The notes beneath the pieces are model-generated. The model was not told where the DNA came from. It made no database searches and saw only the letters and a program-made list of their open reading frames with translations. Below are positions 32,301 through 41,838 of a stretch of DNA of 64,000 nucleotides, in pieces. The DNA is from Albirhodobacter sp048262715 (GTDB lineage Bacteria; Pseudomonadota; Alphaproteobacteria; Rhodobacterales; Rhodobacteraceae): positions 1 through 64,000 of the forward strand of contig JBLXEV010000010.1 of the NCBI GenBank assembly GCA_048262715.1. Reading direction: 5' to 3'. Numbering within the stretch: the first letter of the stretch is position 1; the number at the start of each line of letters is the position of its first letter. Made by a program: the position numbers and the translations under genes.

Positions 32301-34636
32301 TAATCCGCGGTGAGCAGGGGCGGCTTTTTACTGGAGATCCGCGCCTTTTGCGGCTCTTGCACTTCGATCACAATCGCACCGTCCTTGACGGCGATCTTGG
32401 CAACGCCACCCTTCATCAGCTTGCCGAACAGAAGCTCCTCGGCGAGCGGCTTCTTGATGTTCTCCTGAATGACACGGCCCAATGGGCGCGCGCCCATCCG
32501 TGCATCATAGCCCTTCTCGGCGAGCCATTCGGCCGCCTCCGGCGTCAGATCAATATGCACGTTGCGATCAATCAGCTGTGCCTCGAGTTGCAGCACGAAC
32601 TTATCGACCACTTTCAGGATCACTTCACGCGGCAGCGGCCCGAAGGAGACGACCGCGTCGAGACGGTTGCGGAACTCCGGCGAGAAGGTGCGCTCGATCG
32701 CGGCGGTATCCTCGCCCTCACGGCGATCACGGCCAAAGCCGATGGCGGATTTCGCCTGTTCGGTCGCGCCAGCGTTCGAGGTCATGATCAGGATCACATT
32801 GCGGAAGTCCACCGTCCGGCCGTTATGGTCGGTCAGTTTGCCGTGGTCCATCACCTGCAACAGGATGTTGTAGACATCCGGATGTGCCTTCTCCATCTCG
32901 TCGAGCAGCAGCACACAATGCGGATGTTGATCCACACCGTCCGTCAGCATCCCGCCTTGGTCGAACCCGACATAGCCCGGAGGTGCGCCGATCAGGCGGC
33001 TGACGGCGTGTTTCTCCATATATTCCGACATGTCGAACCGCAGAAGCTCCACGCCCAAAGTATCGGCCAACTGCTTGGCCACTTCGGTTTTGCCGACGCC
33101 GGTGGGGCCTGCAAACAGGTAGTTGCCAATCGGTTTTTCCGGCTCGCGCAGGCCAGCCCGCGCCAGTTTGATCGCCGAGGACAGTGCCTCGATGGCTTTA
33201 TCCTGCCCGAACACCACCCGCTTGAGCGATTTCTCCAGATCCCGCAGCACTTCTGCATCGTCTTTTGAGACGTTCTTCGGCGGGATCCGCGCGATCTTGG
33301 CCACGACGGCTTCGATCTCTTTCGGCCCAATCGTCTTGCGCTTACGGCTCTCAGGCAGCAGATGCTGCGCCGCGCCCGCCTCGTCGATCACGTCGATCGC
33401 TTTGTCAGGCAGCTTACGGTCGTGCACATAGCGCGCGGCCAGCTCCACAGCGGATTTGATCGCGTCATTGGTGTAGCGGATGTCGTGGTGTTTCTCGAAA
33501 TAGGGTTTCAGCCCCATCAGGATCTTCACCGAGTCGCCCACTGAAGGCTCGTTCACGTCGATCTTCTGGAAGCGACGGGCGAGCGCCCGATCCTTCTCGA
33601 AGTGTTGGCGGAACTCCTTATAGGTCGTCGAGCCCATGCAGCGCAGCTTGCCGCCCGACAGCGCGGGTTTCAGTAGGTTGGACGCATCCATCGCGCCGCC
33701 CGAAGTAGAGCCTGCGCCGATCACGGTGTGGATCTCGTCGATGAACAGCACCGCATCGGGGTGGTCTTCCAGCTCTTTGACAACAGCTTTCAGACGTTCC
33801 TCGAAATCGCCACGATAACGGGTGCCTGCAAGCAGCGCCCCCATATCGAGCGAGAAGATCGTGGTTTTCGACAGGATCTCGGGCGTCTCGCCGCGCGAGA
33901 TTTTCAGCGCCAAGCCTTCCGCGATTGCGGTTTTGCCCACGCCCGGATCACCGACGAGGATCGGGTTATTCTTGCGGCGGCGGCAGAGCACTTGGATCGC
34001 GCGCTCCACTTCCTCCTCGCGGCCGATAAGCGGGTCGATATCGCCTTTGAGGGATTTCGCGTTCAGATCGACGCAATATTTCGAGAGGGCGGATTCTTTC
34101 TCCTCGCCACCCGATGCGCCGCCAGACGCGGTATGGTTCTCCGCGCCGGATTCGTCCTCCGCCCCGATTACAGGCCGCGACTCGCCGAACTCGGGATCTT
34201 TCGCAACGCCATGCGCGATGAAATTGACGGCGTCATAGCGGGTCATATCCTGTTCTTGCAGGAAATAGGCCGCATTGCTTTCGCGCTCGGCGAAGATCGC
34301 GACGAGCACATTCGCCCCTGTGACCTCATTGCGGCCCGAGGATTGCACATGGATCGCGGCGCGCTGGATCACCCGCTGGAAAGCCGCGGTCGGAACCGCT
34401 TCGGAGCCTTCGACATCGGTGATCAACGTCGCGAGATCTTCGTCGATATGATCGGTCAGGGTTTTGCGCAACTCTTCAATGTCGACCGCGCAGGCACGCA
34501 TCACGCGGCTTGCGTCGGGCTCGTCGATCAGAGCCAGCAGGAGATGCTCCAGCGTGGCAAGTTCATGCCGCCGCGCGTTTGCGAGCGCGAGAGCACCGTG
34601 GATTGCTTGTTCGAGCGAAGTCGAAAACGAAGGCAT
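32300..34636 (-). CDS. clpA: ATP-dependent Clp protease ATP-binding subunit ClpA
   Basis: A 778-residue AAA+ unfoldase working with ClpP. It has the double Clp N domain (residues 1-145), a first AAA domain with GDPGVGKTAIAEG, and a second with GPTGVGKTEVAK. The ClpP-docking loop reads IGFGR. There is no middle ClpB-type coiled coil, which confirms ClpA. No clpS lies next to it in the window. AGGAAAGGAG precedes ATG 34636. It is divergent from the ClC gene. Confidence 0.95.
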   Translation of the reverse strand: MPSFSTSLEQAIHGALALANARRHELATLEHLLLALIDEPDASRVMRACAVDIEELRKTLTDHIDEDLATLITDVEGSEAVPTAAFQRVIQRAAIHVQSSGRNEVTGANVLVAIFAERESNAAYFLQEQDMTRYDAVNFIAHGVAKDPEFGESRPVIGAEDESGAENHTASGGASGGEEKESALSKYCVDLNAKSLKGDIDPLIGREEEVERAIQVLCRRRKNNPILVGDPGVGKTAIAEGLALKISRGETPEILSKTTIFSLDMGALLAGTRYRGDFEERLKAVVKELEDHPDAVLFIDEIHTVIGAGSTSGGAMDASNLLKPALSGGKLRCMGSTTYKEFRQHFEKDRALARRFQKIDVNEPSVGDSVKILMGLKPYFEKHHDIRYTNDAIKSAVELAARYVHDRKLPDKAIDVIDEAGAAQHLLPESRKRKTIGPKEIEAVVAKIARIPPKNVSKDDAEVLRDLEKSLKRVVFGQDKAIEALSSAIKLARAGLREPEKPIGNYLFAGPTGVGKTEVAKQLADTLGVELLRFDMSEYMEKHAVSRLIGAPPGYVGFDQGGMLTDGVDQHPHCVLLLDEMEKAHPDVYNILLQVMDHGKLTDHNGRTVDFRNVILIMTSNAGATEQAKSAIGFGRDRREGEDTAAIERTFSPEFRNRLDAVVSFGPLPREVILKVVDKFVLQLEAQLIDRNVHIDLTPEAAEWLAEKGYDARMGARPLGRVIQENIKKPLAEELLFGKLMKGGVAKIAVKDGAIVIEVQEPQKARISSKKPPLLTAD

Positions 34637-34986
34637 GGTGGCTCCTTTCCTAACGGGGGCATTCGGCCCAAAGGCGAGCCTGACCCCATATAGTTAAAGT
34701 TCGGTGGATTGGGCGCGGGTTCAAGAGCAAATCGCACATTTAGCGATCCCGAGCCCGTGAACACCCCAAGTTTTTTGTTGAATCCACATTTAAGCTGTCT
34801 TGCGCGGGTTCAAAGGGGGGCGTGCATAAAAATTGTGCAAATCGGGTTTGCGGTCGGCGCGGCGCTCTCGAGCGGGCAGATTTGGCGGGGTGGCCTGAGT
34901 CTCGTGCCGTGGTAAAAAGAATCTCCGCGCTATGGGTTGAAAACCTGCCAAAGAGGGTCCAAGGGAGGGTCTTACGCTAGGACTGA
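34637..34986. other. clpA / clC divergent intergenic region
   Basis: About 350 bases without a supportable gene between two divergent starts. It should hold both promoters; I cannot assign -35 and -10 elements with confidence. Confidence 0.4.
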
Positions 34987-36387
34987 ATGACCATGGGACC
35001 GTTCAAGATTTCTCGGATAGCGACGGTACGTCGCTCGCGCGCGTTGATGACATCGCCGCGGCTGTGGAAGTCTCGGCTGGTGTTCTGGGTCGGGGCGCTG
35101 GCGATTGGCGCGATCTCGGCGGGGTTTGCGCTCGCGGCGGATGAGGCGCAGCATTTCTTTGCACGGATGACGACAGGGGCAGGGCGGCCATGGTTGCCGC
35201 TCTTGATTACGCCTTTGGGGTTCGTGTTCCTCGCATGGGGAGCGATCCGCTGGTTCCCCGGCGCGCAGGGATCGGGGATCCCGCAGGCGATTGCCGCGCG
35301 CCATATCGGGATCAAGGGTGATCTCTCCCGTCTTCTGTCACTCAAGCTCGCAATCGGAAAAATCGCGATGACGGTGATCGGGCTGGGCTGCGGCGCGTCG
35401 ATCGGGCGCGAGGGGCCGACGGTGCAGGTCGGCGCGTCGATCATGCTGCAATCGGCCAGCCTTGGCGGCATGTCGCACGCCCGCGGATTGATCCTTGCGG
35501 GGTCTGCGGCGGGGGTTTCGGCGGCGTTCAACACACCGCTTGCGGGGATCGTGTTCGCGATTGAGGAACTCAGCCGCTCCTATCACGTGCGCTCGAACGG
35601 GGTTGTCCTGTCGGCGGTGGTGATCGCGGGTGTGTCCTCGCTCTGGCTGTTTGGCAGCTATACGTATTTCGGCAATTCCGATGTGCAGGTTGTGTTCCCT
35701 GACAACGGTATTCTGGTGCTGGTCTGCGGCGTTGCGGGCGGGCTCTTGGGCGGCTGGTTCTCGCGCTGGACGATTGCGCTGACGCGGAAGTTCCGGCGCT
35801 GGCGGGCCGCCGATCCGCTGCGGCGGTCGCTCTTGATCGCGTTTGGCGCGGGGGTGATCTCGGCAGTGATCGGCGTGGCCTACGGCGGCGCTACCTTCGG
35901 CACCGGCTACGAGCAGGCGCGCGCAGTCGTTGAGGGCCATACCGCGCCGATCACCCTGTTCATCGCCAAGCTGGTCGCAACGCTTGCGGCGACGGTCTCG
36001 GGCATTCCGGGGGGGCTTTTCGCGCCCTCGTTGACGGTGGGCGCCTCGATGGGATCAACGCTAGGGATGCTGCTCAACGAGGATCTCGCGATGGCGTCGC
36101 TCCTCGGGATGGCGGGCTATTTCGCGGGGGTCACGCAGGCCCCGATGACGGCCTTCGTGATCATCTTCGAGATGACGGGTAACCATGACAACGTGGTGCC
36201 GATCATGGCGGCGGCGATGTTGGGGCATGGCGTGTCGCGCTTCGTCGCGCCCGAGCCGCTCTACCATGCGCTCTCGCGCTTGTTCATCGCAGATGCGCTG
36301 CGCCAGAAGCGGGCAGCGGATGCCTTGGCGCGAGAGCAAAGCGAGGCGGCGGAGAAAGCGACGGCTGCCACGGCCCCGAAGGTTTGA
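34987..36387 (+). CDS. ClC-family chloride/proton antiporter
   Basis: A 466-residue membrane protein with the three ion-path motifs of ClC proteins: GSGIPQ (about 97-102), GREGPTVQ (about 138-145) and GIPGGLFAPSL (about 339-349). The gating glutamate of GREGP is present, pointing to chloride/proton exchange rather than a plain channel. No CBS domains follow; the short C-terminal tail is charged and alanine-rich. It is transcribed alone, away from clpA. Confidence 0.92.
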   Translation: MTMGPFKISRIATVRRSRALMTSPRLWKSRLVFWVGALAIGAISAGFALAADEAQHFFARMTTGAGRPWLPLLITPLGFVFLAWGAIRWFPGAQGSGIPQAIAARHIGIKGDLSRLLSLKLAIGKIAMTVIGLGCGASIGREGPTVQVGASIMLQSASLGGMSHARGLILAGSAAGVSAAFNTPLAGIVFAIEELSRSYHVRSNGVVLSAVVIAGVSSLWLFGSYTYFGNSDVQVVFPDNGILVLVCGVAGGLLGGWFSRWTIALTRKFRRWRAADPLRRSLLIAFGAGVISAVIGVAYGGATFGTGYEQARAVVEGHTAPITLFIAKLVATLAATVSGIPGGLFAPSLTVGASMGSTLGMLLNEDLAMASLLGMAGYFAGVTQAPMTAFVIIFEMTGNHDNVVPIMAAAMLGHGVSRFVAPEPLYHALSRLFIADALRQKRAADALAREQSEAAEKATAATAPKV

Positions 36388-36481
36388 CCGCGCCGCGATT
36401 GGCCGCATAGAGCCCGCGCTATCCTTTACAATGCGCGCCGCGTCAGAGCATATTTGGCCGGAATAGTCGGGAGACACGCAG

Positions 36482-37090
36482 GTGCCAAACTGGATCGAAT
36501 CCGTGGAAGATTTGCAGCGGCATTACGGCGCTCCCGGCGAGGCTTCGCAGGTCAAGGTTACGCCTTTTCTGACACCCGCCTACCGTGCGCATATTGAGCG
36601 TTCGCGCTTTTGTGTGCTTACCACGGTTGGCCCTGAGGGCACCGACGGCAGCCCGCGCGGCGATGAGGGGCCTGTCGTCACGGTGCAGGATGAGCGCACG
36701 CTTCTGCTGCCGGATTGGAAGGGCAATGAGCGGATCGACTCGCTGCGCAATATCGTGCGTGATGGCAGGGTCAGCCTGATGTTTCTGGTGGCAGGTTCGA
36801 ACACCGCGATGCGGGTGAACGGCCGCGCGAAGCTGACCGCCGACTCCGAGATGACGCACGCCTTCGAGCGGCAGGGAAAGCGGCCCCGCTCGGTCATCGT
36901 GATCCAGATTCAAGAGGTCTACTCGCAATGCGCGCGGGCCCTGCTTCGGTCAGAGCTGTGGACCGCTGGAGATCAAAGCAACGATCTGCCGAGCGTTGGG
37001 GATATGCTGAAAGAGATCACCTCGGGCGCTTTCGATGGTCAGCGCTATGATGCCGAATGGCCGGAGCGCGCGCAGAAAACGATGTGGTGA
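36482..37090 (+). CDS. Pyridoxamine 5'-phosphate oxidase-family flavoprotein
   Basis: A 202-residue protein with a PNPOx-like split-barrel. TVGPEGTDGSPRGD near residue 45 and LLLPDWKGNERIDSLRNI near 77 are the FMN-binding pattern of the MSMEG_1061 group. Its real substrate is unknown; members bind FMN and reduce varied compounds. It starts with GTG at 36482 after GGGAG and ends just before a convergent VOC gene. Confidence 0.85.
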   Translation: MPNWIESVEDLQRHYGAPGEASQVKVTPFLTPAYRAHIERSRFCVLTTVGPEGTDGSPRGDEGPVVTVQDERTLLLPDWKGNERIDSLRNIVRDGRVSLMFLVAGSNTAMRVNGRAKLTADSEMTHAFERQGKRPRSVIVIQIQEVYSQCARALLRSELWTAGDQSNDLPSVGDMLKEITSGAFDGQRYDAEWPERAQKTMW

Positions 37091-37118
37091 CACCGATGCG
37101 CGGGCCTCACTGAGGCGC

Positions 37119-37475
37119 TCATTCGCCTGAATGGGCGAGGATGTTGATGAGCTTTCCGGCCGGATCAATAAGATAAAATCGCCGCACGCCCCAAGGCTCA
37201 TCCGTCAGCGGATAGGTAATCTCGACGCCCAGAGTTTCGGCGCGCGCGTGCACGGCGTCCACATCATCCACCTCTATCGAGAGATCCGGCACCGCCGTTC
37301 CCGAGCCGCCCTGTGACGCGATGCTCAGTTGCGTTTGTGCGGTTTCGCCAGAGGCCAATGTCGCAATCCAGCCGTGATCCATGACAAGGCTCAGCCCGAG
37401 CAATTCCGTGTAAAACCGTTGGACGTCCGCGATGTTCTTCGCGGCGATATTTGAAATGATGCGTTTGACTGTCAT
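37119..37475 (-). CDS. VOC-family (glyoxalase-like) protein
   Basis: A 118-residue single-domain protein of the vicinal oxygen chelate fold: betaalpha-beta-beta-beta repeats with DVQRFYTELLGLSLVMD near residue 16 and the closing FYLIDPAGKLINILAH. ATG 37475 gives the usual length. Whether the metal site is functional is unclear, and no substrate can be named. It lies downstream of gloB on the same strand, 126 bases away. Confidence 0.82.
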   Translation of the reverse strand: MTVKRIISNIAAKNIADVQRFYTELLGLSLVMDHGWIATLASGETAQTQLSIASQGGSGTAVPDLSIEVDDVDAVHARAETLGVEITYPLTDEPWGVRRFYLIDPAGKLINILAHSGE

Positions 37476-37601
37476 GGTTTTCGCCCTTCGTGCACCCGCC
37501 CGCGTCATGGGCCGTGTCATGCCTCGTGCGGCGGATATCTGTCGCGCCACGGTCTAAGTGATGCGCGGCGGATTTATCTGGGGTGCCCAGCGGGCTGCCC
37601 C

Positions 37602-38375
37602 TCAAAAACGGTCCTTACGGGCGCGGATCTCGGTGAAGATCTCGAGCGGGCTTGCGCCTTCCATCCCGATGGCCTTGGCCAATGCCGGATCGGCGCAGCG
37701 CAGATAGGGGTTGGTGGCGCGCTCTTCTTTCAGTGTCACCGGAACCGTCGGCAGACCCTCGGCCCGCAGGGCCTTCACCCGTTCCATGCGTGCCAGCAGG
37801 GCAGGGTGGTCTGGCTCCAGCGAGAGGGCGAAGCGTCCATTCGCCTCGGTGTATTCATGACCCGAACAGATCAGCGTCTCTTCTGGCAGCACCGCAATCC
37901 GTTGCAGCGCGGTGAACATCTCTTCCGGCGTGCCCTCAAACAATCGCCCGCAGCCCCAGCTCATCAGGCTATCGCCGGTAAAGGCCAAGCCTGCCCCTGC
38001 GTAGAAATAGGCGATATGGCCGCGCGTGTGGCCCGGAACGTCGATGACCTGCACCTCGTCCATGCCGACATGCAGCGCCTCGCCCGCCACGACTTTCTCG
38101 GTCAACGGCGGCAAGCGATGGGCATCTGCCGCGGCCCCGATGACCCGCGCGCCTGTCGCCGCCTCCAGCATCGCCACCCCGTCGATGTGATCGTGGTGGT
38201 GATGGGTGATCAGGATATGGCTCAGCTTCCAGCCCCGCTCGTAGAGCGCGGCGAGGATCGGCGCGGCTTCGGGCGCATCCACCAAGGTCACCGTCTCTGT
38301 GGCTTCATCGTGAATCAGATAGGCGTAGTTATCGGTGAGGCAGGGGAGTGTGATGAGTTCGATGGGCATGGTCAT
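37602..38375 (-). CDS. gloB: Hydroxyacylglutathione hydrolase (glyoxalase II)
   Basis: A 257-residue metallo-beta-lactamase-fold enzyme that hydrolyses S-lactoylglutathione. The metal motif THHHHDHIDG is at about residues 57-66, VPGHTRGH near 114, and FTGDSL near 132 with CSGHEYT near 172. Length and motif set match GloB. ATG 38375 and 38369 are both possible, with no strong ribosome site. It is divergent from a methyltransferase gene, an arrangement I recall from related bacteria. Confidence 0.93.
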   Translation of the reverse strand: MTMPIELITLPCLTDNYAYLIHDEATETVTLVDAPEAAPILAALYERGWKLSHILITHHHHDHIDGVAMLEAATGARVIGAAADAHRLPPLTEKVVAGEALHVGMDEVQVIDVPGHTRGHIAYFYAGAGLAFTGDSLMSWGCGRLFEGTPEEMFTALQRIAVLPEETLICSGHEYTEANGRFALSLEPDHPALLARMERVKALRAEGLPTVPVTLKEERATNPYLRCADPALAKAIGMEGASPLEIFTEIRARKDRF

Positions 38376-38431
38376 TCATGTGCTTTTGCGTATGGTGAAG
38401 GCAACTCTCACCCATGGAACCCGCGCGCGCA

Positions 38432-39214
38432 ATGCATCTCGATGTTCTTGACCTCAGAAACTTCTATTACCGCACGCAATTGGGGCGCGCGGCGCAAAAG
38501 GCGATCCGCGATCAAGTCGTGCGGATGTGGCCTGCGGGGGCGGGCGACGTGGCGGGGCAGACGGTGGCAGGCTTCGGCTTTGCGGTGCCGCTCTTGCGCC
38601 CCTATCTCGCCCATGCGCGGCGGGTGATCGGCTTGATGCCCTCGCAGCAAGGTGTGATGCCTTGGCCCGCAGGCATGCCCAATGTGTCGGTCCTGTGTGA
38701 GGAGGCGAATTGGCCGCTGGAGACAGGGTTCGCGGATCGGTTGATCATGATGCACGGGCTGGAAACCTCCGAGCAATCAGATGCGCTGATGGCAGAGGCT
38801 TGGCGGGTTCTCGGGCCGGGGGGGCGGGCGCTGATTATCGTGCCGTCGCGCACAGGTCTCTGGGCTCCGAGGGAGACAACGCCCTTCGGGTTTGGCCGCC
38901 CCTATACGCTTGGACAGCTCGATGCGCAGGCTCGCCGCGCGGGGTTTGTGCCCGAGCGGCAAGGCGCCGCCCTGTTCATCCCCCCCTCGCAGCGCCGCTT
39001 CTGGTTGCGCTCCGCTGCGATGTGGGAGGGGATTGGCCAGAAGATCCCGGGTGTTCTCGCGGCGGGGGTGGTGATGCTGGAGGTCTCCAAGCAGATTCAG
39101 GCCCCCCGCAGGCCAGGGCTGGGCGCGGCCGTGCGCTCGCCCCTCTCGGTTCTGGAAGGGATGGCCAAGCCGCTCCCCGAGGCAGGGCTTTCGGGGTCGC
39201 GTAGGACAAGGTAG
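38432..39214 (+). CDS. Class I SAM-dependent methyltransferase-like protein
   Basis: A 260-residue protein starting MHLDVLDLRNFYYRT. The pattern of a class I methyltransferase is seen from about residue 35 to 160, with MAEAWRVLGPGGRALIIVPS as the later conserved block. The glycine-rich motif I reads VAGFGFAVPLL, less typical than E/D-x-G-x-G-x-G, so SAM binding may be modified. Upstream ATG at 38414 is an alternative start. The substrate is unknown. Confidence 0.78.
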   Translation: MHLDVLDLRNFYYRTQLGRAAQKAIRDQVVRMWPAGAGDVAGQTVAGFGFAVPLLRPYLAHARRVIGLMPSQQGVMPWPAGMPNVSVLCEEANWPLETGFADRLIMMHGLETSEQSDALMAEAWRVLGPGGRALIIVPSRTGLWAPRETTPFGFGRPYTLGQLDAQARRAGFVPERQGAALFIPPSQRRFWLRSAAMWEGIGQKIPGVLAAGVVMLEVSKQIQAPRRPGLGAAVRSPLSVLEGMAKPLPEAGLSGSRRTR

Positions 39215-39728
39215 CCGGGGTCGGCGCAAAGGGTGGCGGATCGCAGGGCGCAGGCCGGGCCAAATGCTGCACCGCGCGAATCTCCTGCCGCATTGCGCGA
39301 CGAACCTGCGACAATCTGACGCTTATCAGGGCCTGACGGACACCGAATCCTGTTTTATCGCGGCGGCTGGGGGGATCCGGGGCAGCCCATGGACGATCTC
39401 GCCCCAAAACGTTCTTGTTATGAAGGGCCACGCGCTGCGTGCAATAGGCCATGTTTCCTTACCAATTCACGCTAATATTGATGGCTTTTCCAAATTCTGC
39501 CCTTGTTTTTTGCCCTAGGGGCGGCTCTGTTGCGGGGAAGCGCCAGAATAAGGCGGTCAGTTCACATTCTGTTGTCTGAGAGTGTTGCGAGGCTGTGAAT
39601 GCTCTGCTACATGCTCCCCCGATTGACGCGTTCGGAGGCCCCGAACGCCATTGGGGGGCCTTTGGCCTGATCCGAGGGATGACCTTCGTTTCGGGAGCCT
39701 TGGGCAAGATGATATCGGAAGGGTGGAC
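39215..39728. other. Upstream and leader region of the atp operon
   Basis: About 510 bases without a supportable gene. It should hold the atp promoter and a leader. Near its end are two overlapping hairpins: GCGTTCGG (39628-39635) with CCGAACGC (39641-39648), and AGGCCCC (39636-39642) with GGGGCCT (39655-39661). Confidence 0.5.
39628..39661 (+). promoter_or_regulatory. Overlapping hairpins before atpH
   Basis: The two stems share bases 39641-39642 and the second uses the loop of the first, so they cannot both form fully. The structure lies 68 bases before the atpH start. This could be an attenuation or stability element; no T-run follows. Confidence 0.4.
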
Positions 39729-40289
39729 GTGTCCGAACCAGCTTCGATTTCCGCAAGCATTGCCGGTCGCTATGCGACGGCTGTTTTTGAACTTTCGCGT
39801 GAGGCCAACGGGCTCGACGCGCTCGAAAAAGATGTTGACGCTTTGCGTGACACGATTTCGGGCTCGGCAGAGCTGCGTGACCTGATGACGTCGCCGATGT
39901 ATTCGCGTGACGAGCAAGGGGCCGCTATCGGCGCGATTGCTACCAAGATGAAGCTGGGCGACGCTCTCGCCAACACGCTTCGCTTGATGGCATCGAACCG
40001 CCGCCTGTTCGCGCTTCCGGCGCTCGTTACGAGCCTGCAAGCGATGATCGCGGATGCGAAGGGCGAGGTGACCGCGGATGTCACTGCCGCCACCGAGCTG
40101 ACGAAGGCGCAAGCCGACAAGCTCGCGGGCGCACTCGCGAAACAAACGGGTAAGACTGTTAAACTGAATGTTGCTGTTGATGAGGCTCTCATTGGCGGCA
40201 TGATTGTAAAGCTGGGCTCGAAGATGATCGACACCTCGGTCGCTTCGAAACTGGCATCACTCAAGAACGCCATGAAAGAGGTCGGATAA
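39729..40289 (+). CDS. atpH: ATP synthase F1 subunit delta
   Basis: A 186-residue stalk subunit joining F1 to the F0 b subunits. The start VSEPASISASIAGRYATAVFEL and the closing LGSKMIDTSVASKLASLKNAM are typical. GTG at 39729 follows GGAAGGG; the frame runs further upstream without a site. Its stop overlaps the atpA start (TAATG). Order H-A-G-D-C with F0 elsewhere is standard in alphaproteobacteria. Confidence 0.95.
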   Translation: MSEPASISASIAGRYATAVFELSREANGLDALEKDVDALRDTISGSAELRDLMTSPMYSRDEQGAAIGAIATKMKLGDALANTLRLMASNRRLFALPALVTSLQAMIADAKGEVTADVTAATELTKAQADKLAGALAKQTGKTVKLNVAVDEALIGGMIVKLGSKMIDTSVASKLASLKNAMKEVG

Positions 40290-41818
40290 TGGGCATCCAA
40301 GCAGCCGAAATTTCTGCTATCCTCAAGGAGCAGATCAAGAATTTTGGGCAAGACGCCCAAGTTGCTGAGGTGGGCCGTGTGCTCTCCGTCGGCGACGGTA
40401 TCGCGCGTGTGCACGGGCTCGACAACATCCAAGCGGGTGAGATGGTCGAATTCCCGGGTGGCATTCGTGGGATGGCGCTGAACCTCGAAACCGACAACGT
40501 CGGTATCGTTATCTTCGGCTCCGACCGTGACATCAAAGAAGGCGATGTCGTCAAGCGTACCAAGTCCATCGTGGACGTTCCGGTTGGCCTCGGCCTCTTG
40601 GGCCGTGTCGTGGACGGTCTCGGCAACCCGATCGACGGCAAAGGCCCGATCGAGTCGACCGAGCGCCGCGTCGCAGACGTCAAAGCTCCGGGCATCATCC
40701 CGCGGAAATCGGTTCACGAGCCGATGGCAACCGGCCTCAAGTCGGTTGACGCAATGATCCCGGTCGGCCGTGGCCAGCGCGAGCTGATCATTGGCGACCG
40801 TCAGACCGGCAAGACCGCAATCGCGCTCGACACCATTCTGAACCAAAAATCCTACAACGAAGCCAACCCGGCGAACAAACTGCATTGCTTCTACGTGGCA
40901 ATCGGTCAAAAGCGTTCGACCGTGGCGCAGCTCGTGAAAAAGCTCGAAGAAACCGGCGCGATGGCTTACACCACCGTGATCGCGGCAACGGCGTCCGATC
41001 CGGCACCGATGCAGTTCTTGGCACCTTACTCGGCAACTGCGATGGCGGAATTCTTCCGTGACAGCGGCCAGCACGCTCTGATCATCTATGATGACCTTTC
41101 CAAGCAAGCTGTGTCCTATCGCCAGATGTCGCTCTTGCTGCGCCGCCCGCCGGGCCGTGAAGCCTACCCGGGCGACGTGTTCTACCTCCACTCGCGCCTG
41201 CTGGAGCGTTCGGCGAAGCTGAACGAGGATTACGGCTCGGGCTCGTTGACCGCTCTGCCGATCATCGAAACCCAAGGCGGCGACGTTTCGGCGTTTATTC
41301 CGACCAACGTGATCTCGATCACTGACGGTCAGATCTTCCTTGAGACCGAACTGTTCTACCAAGGCATCCGCCCTGCTGTGAACACCGGTCTGTCGGTGTC
41401 GCGCGTTGGCTCCTCGGCTCAAACCAACTCGATGAAGTCGGTTGCTGGTCCGGTGAAGCTGGAGCTCGCTCAGTACCGCGAGATGGCTGCTTTCGCTCAG
41501 TTCGGCTCGGATCTCGACGCCGCAACGCAAAAGCTGCTGAACCGTGGCGCACGTCTCACCGAGTTGATGAAGCAGCCGCAATACGCGCCGCTCACCAACG
41601 CAGAGATCGTCGCTGTGATCTTCGCAGGCACCAAGGGCTTCCTCGATGCTCTTCCGGTTAAAGATGTTGCACGCTTCGAGCAGGGCCTTCTGGCTCACCT
41701 GCGCGGCGCTCGCAAAGACATCCTCGACTGGCTGACCAAAGATGATCCGAAGATCAAAGGTGAAGCCGAGGGCAAGCTCAAAGCTGCAATCGAAGAATTC
41801 GCCAAGACCTTCGCTTAA
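40289..41818 (+). CDS. atpA: ATP synthase F1 subunit alpha
   Basis: A 509-residue regulatory nucleotide-binding subunit. The P-loop is GDRQTGKTAIA near residue 170, and the family signature PAVNTGLSVSRVGS is near 364. Length is normal. Codon use is that of a highly expressed gene. It is translationally coupled to atpH. Confidence 0.98.
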   Translation: MGIQAAEISAILKEQIKNFGQDAQVAEVGRVLSVGDGIARVHGLDNIQAGEMVEFPGGIRGMALNLETDNVGIVIFGSDRDIKEGDVVKRTKSIVDVPVGLGLLGRVVDGLGNPIDGKGPIESTERRVADVKAPGIIPRKSVHEPMATGLKSVDAMIPVGRGQRELIIGDRQTGKTAIALDTILNQKSYNEANPANKLHCFYVAIGQKRSTVAQLVKKLEETGAMAYTTVIAATASDPAPMQFLAPYSATAMAEFFRDSGQHALIIYDDLSKQAVSYRQMSLLLRRPPGREAYPGDVFYLHSRLLERSAKLNEDYGSGSLTALPIIETQGGDVSAFIPTNVISITDGQIFLETELFYQGIRPAVNTGLSVSRVGSSAQTNSMKSVAGPVKLELAQYREMAAFAQFGSDLDAATQKLLNRGARLTELMKQPQYAPLTNAEIVAVIFAGTKGFLDALPVKDVARFEQGLLAHLRGARKDILDWLTKDDPKIKGEAEGKLKAAIEEFAKTFA

Positions 41819-41838
41819 TCGCCTGAAAGGACGGGGAC

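Noticed and set aside
39770..41698. A 642-codon open frame antisense to atpA
   Set aside because: It mirrors the codon structure of a highly expressed, GC-rich gene and shows no domain of its own. Similar long shadows lie opposite putA, atpD and groEL.
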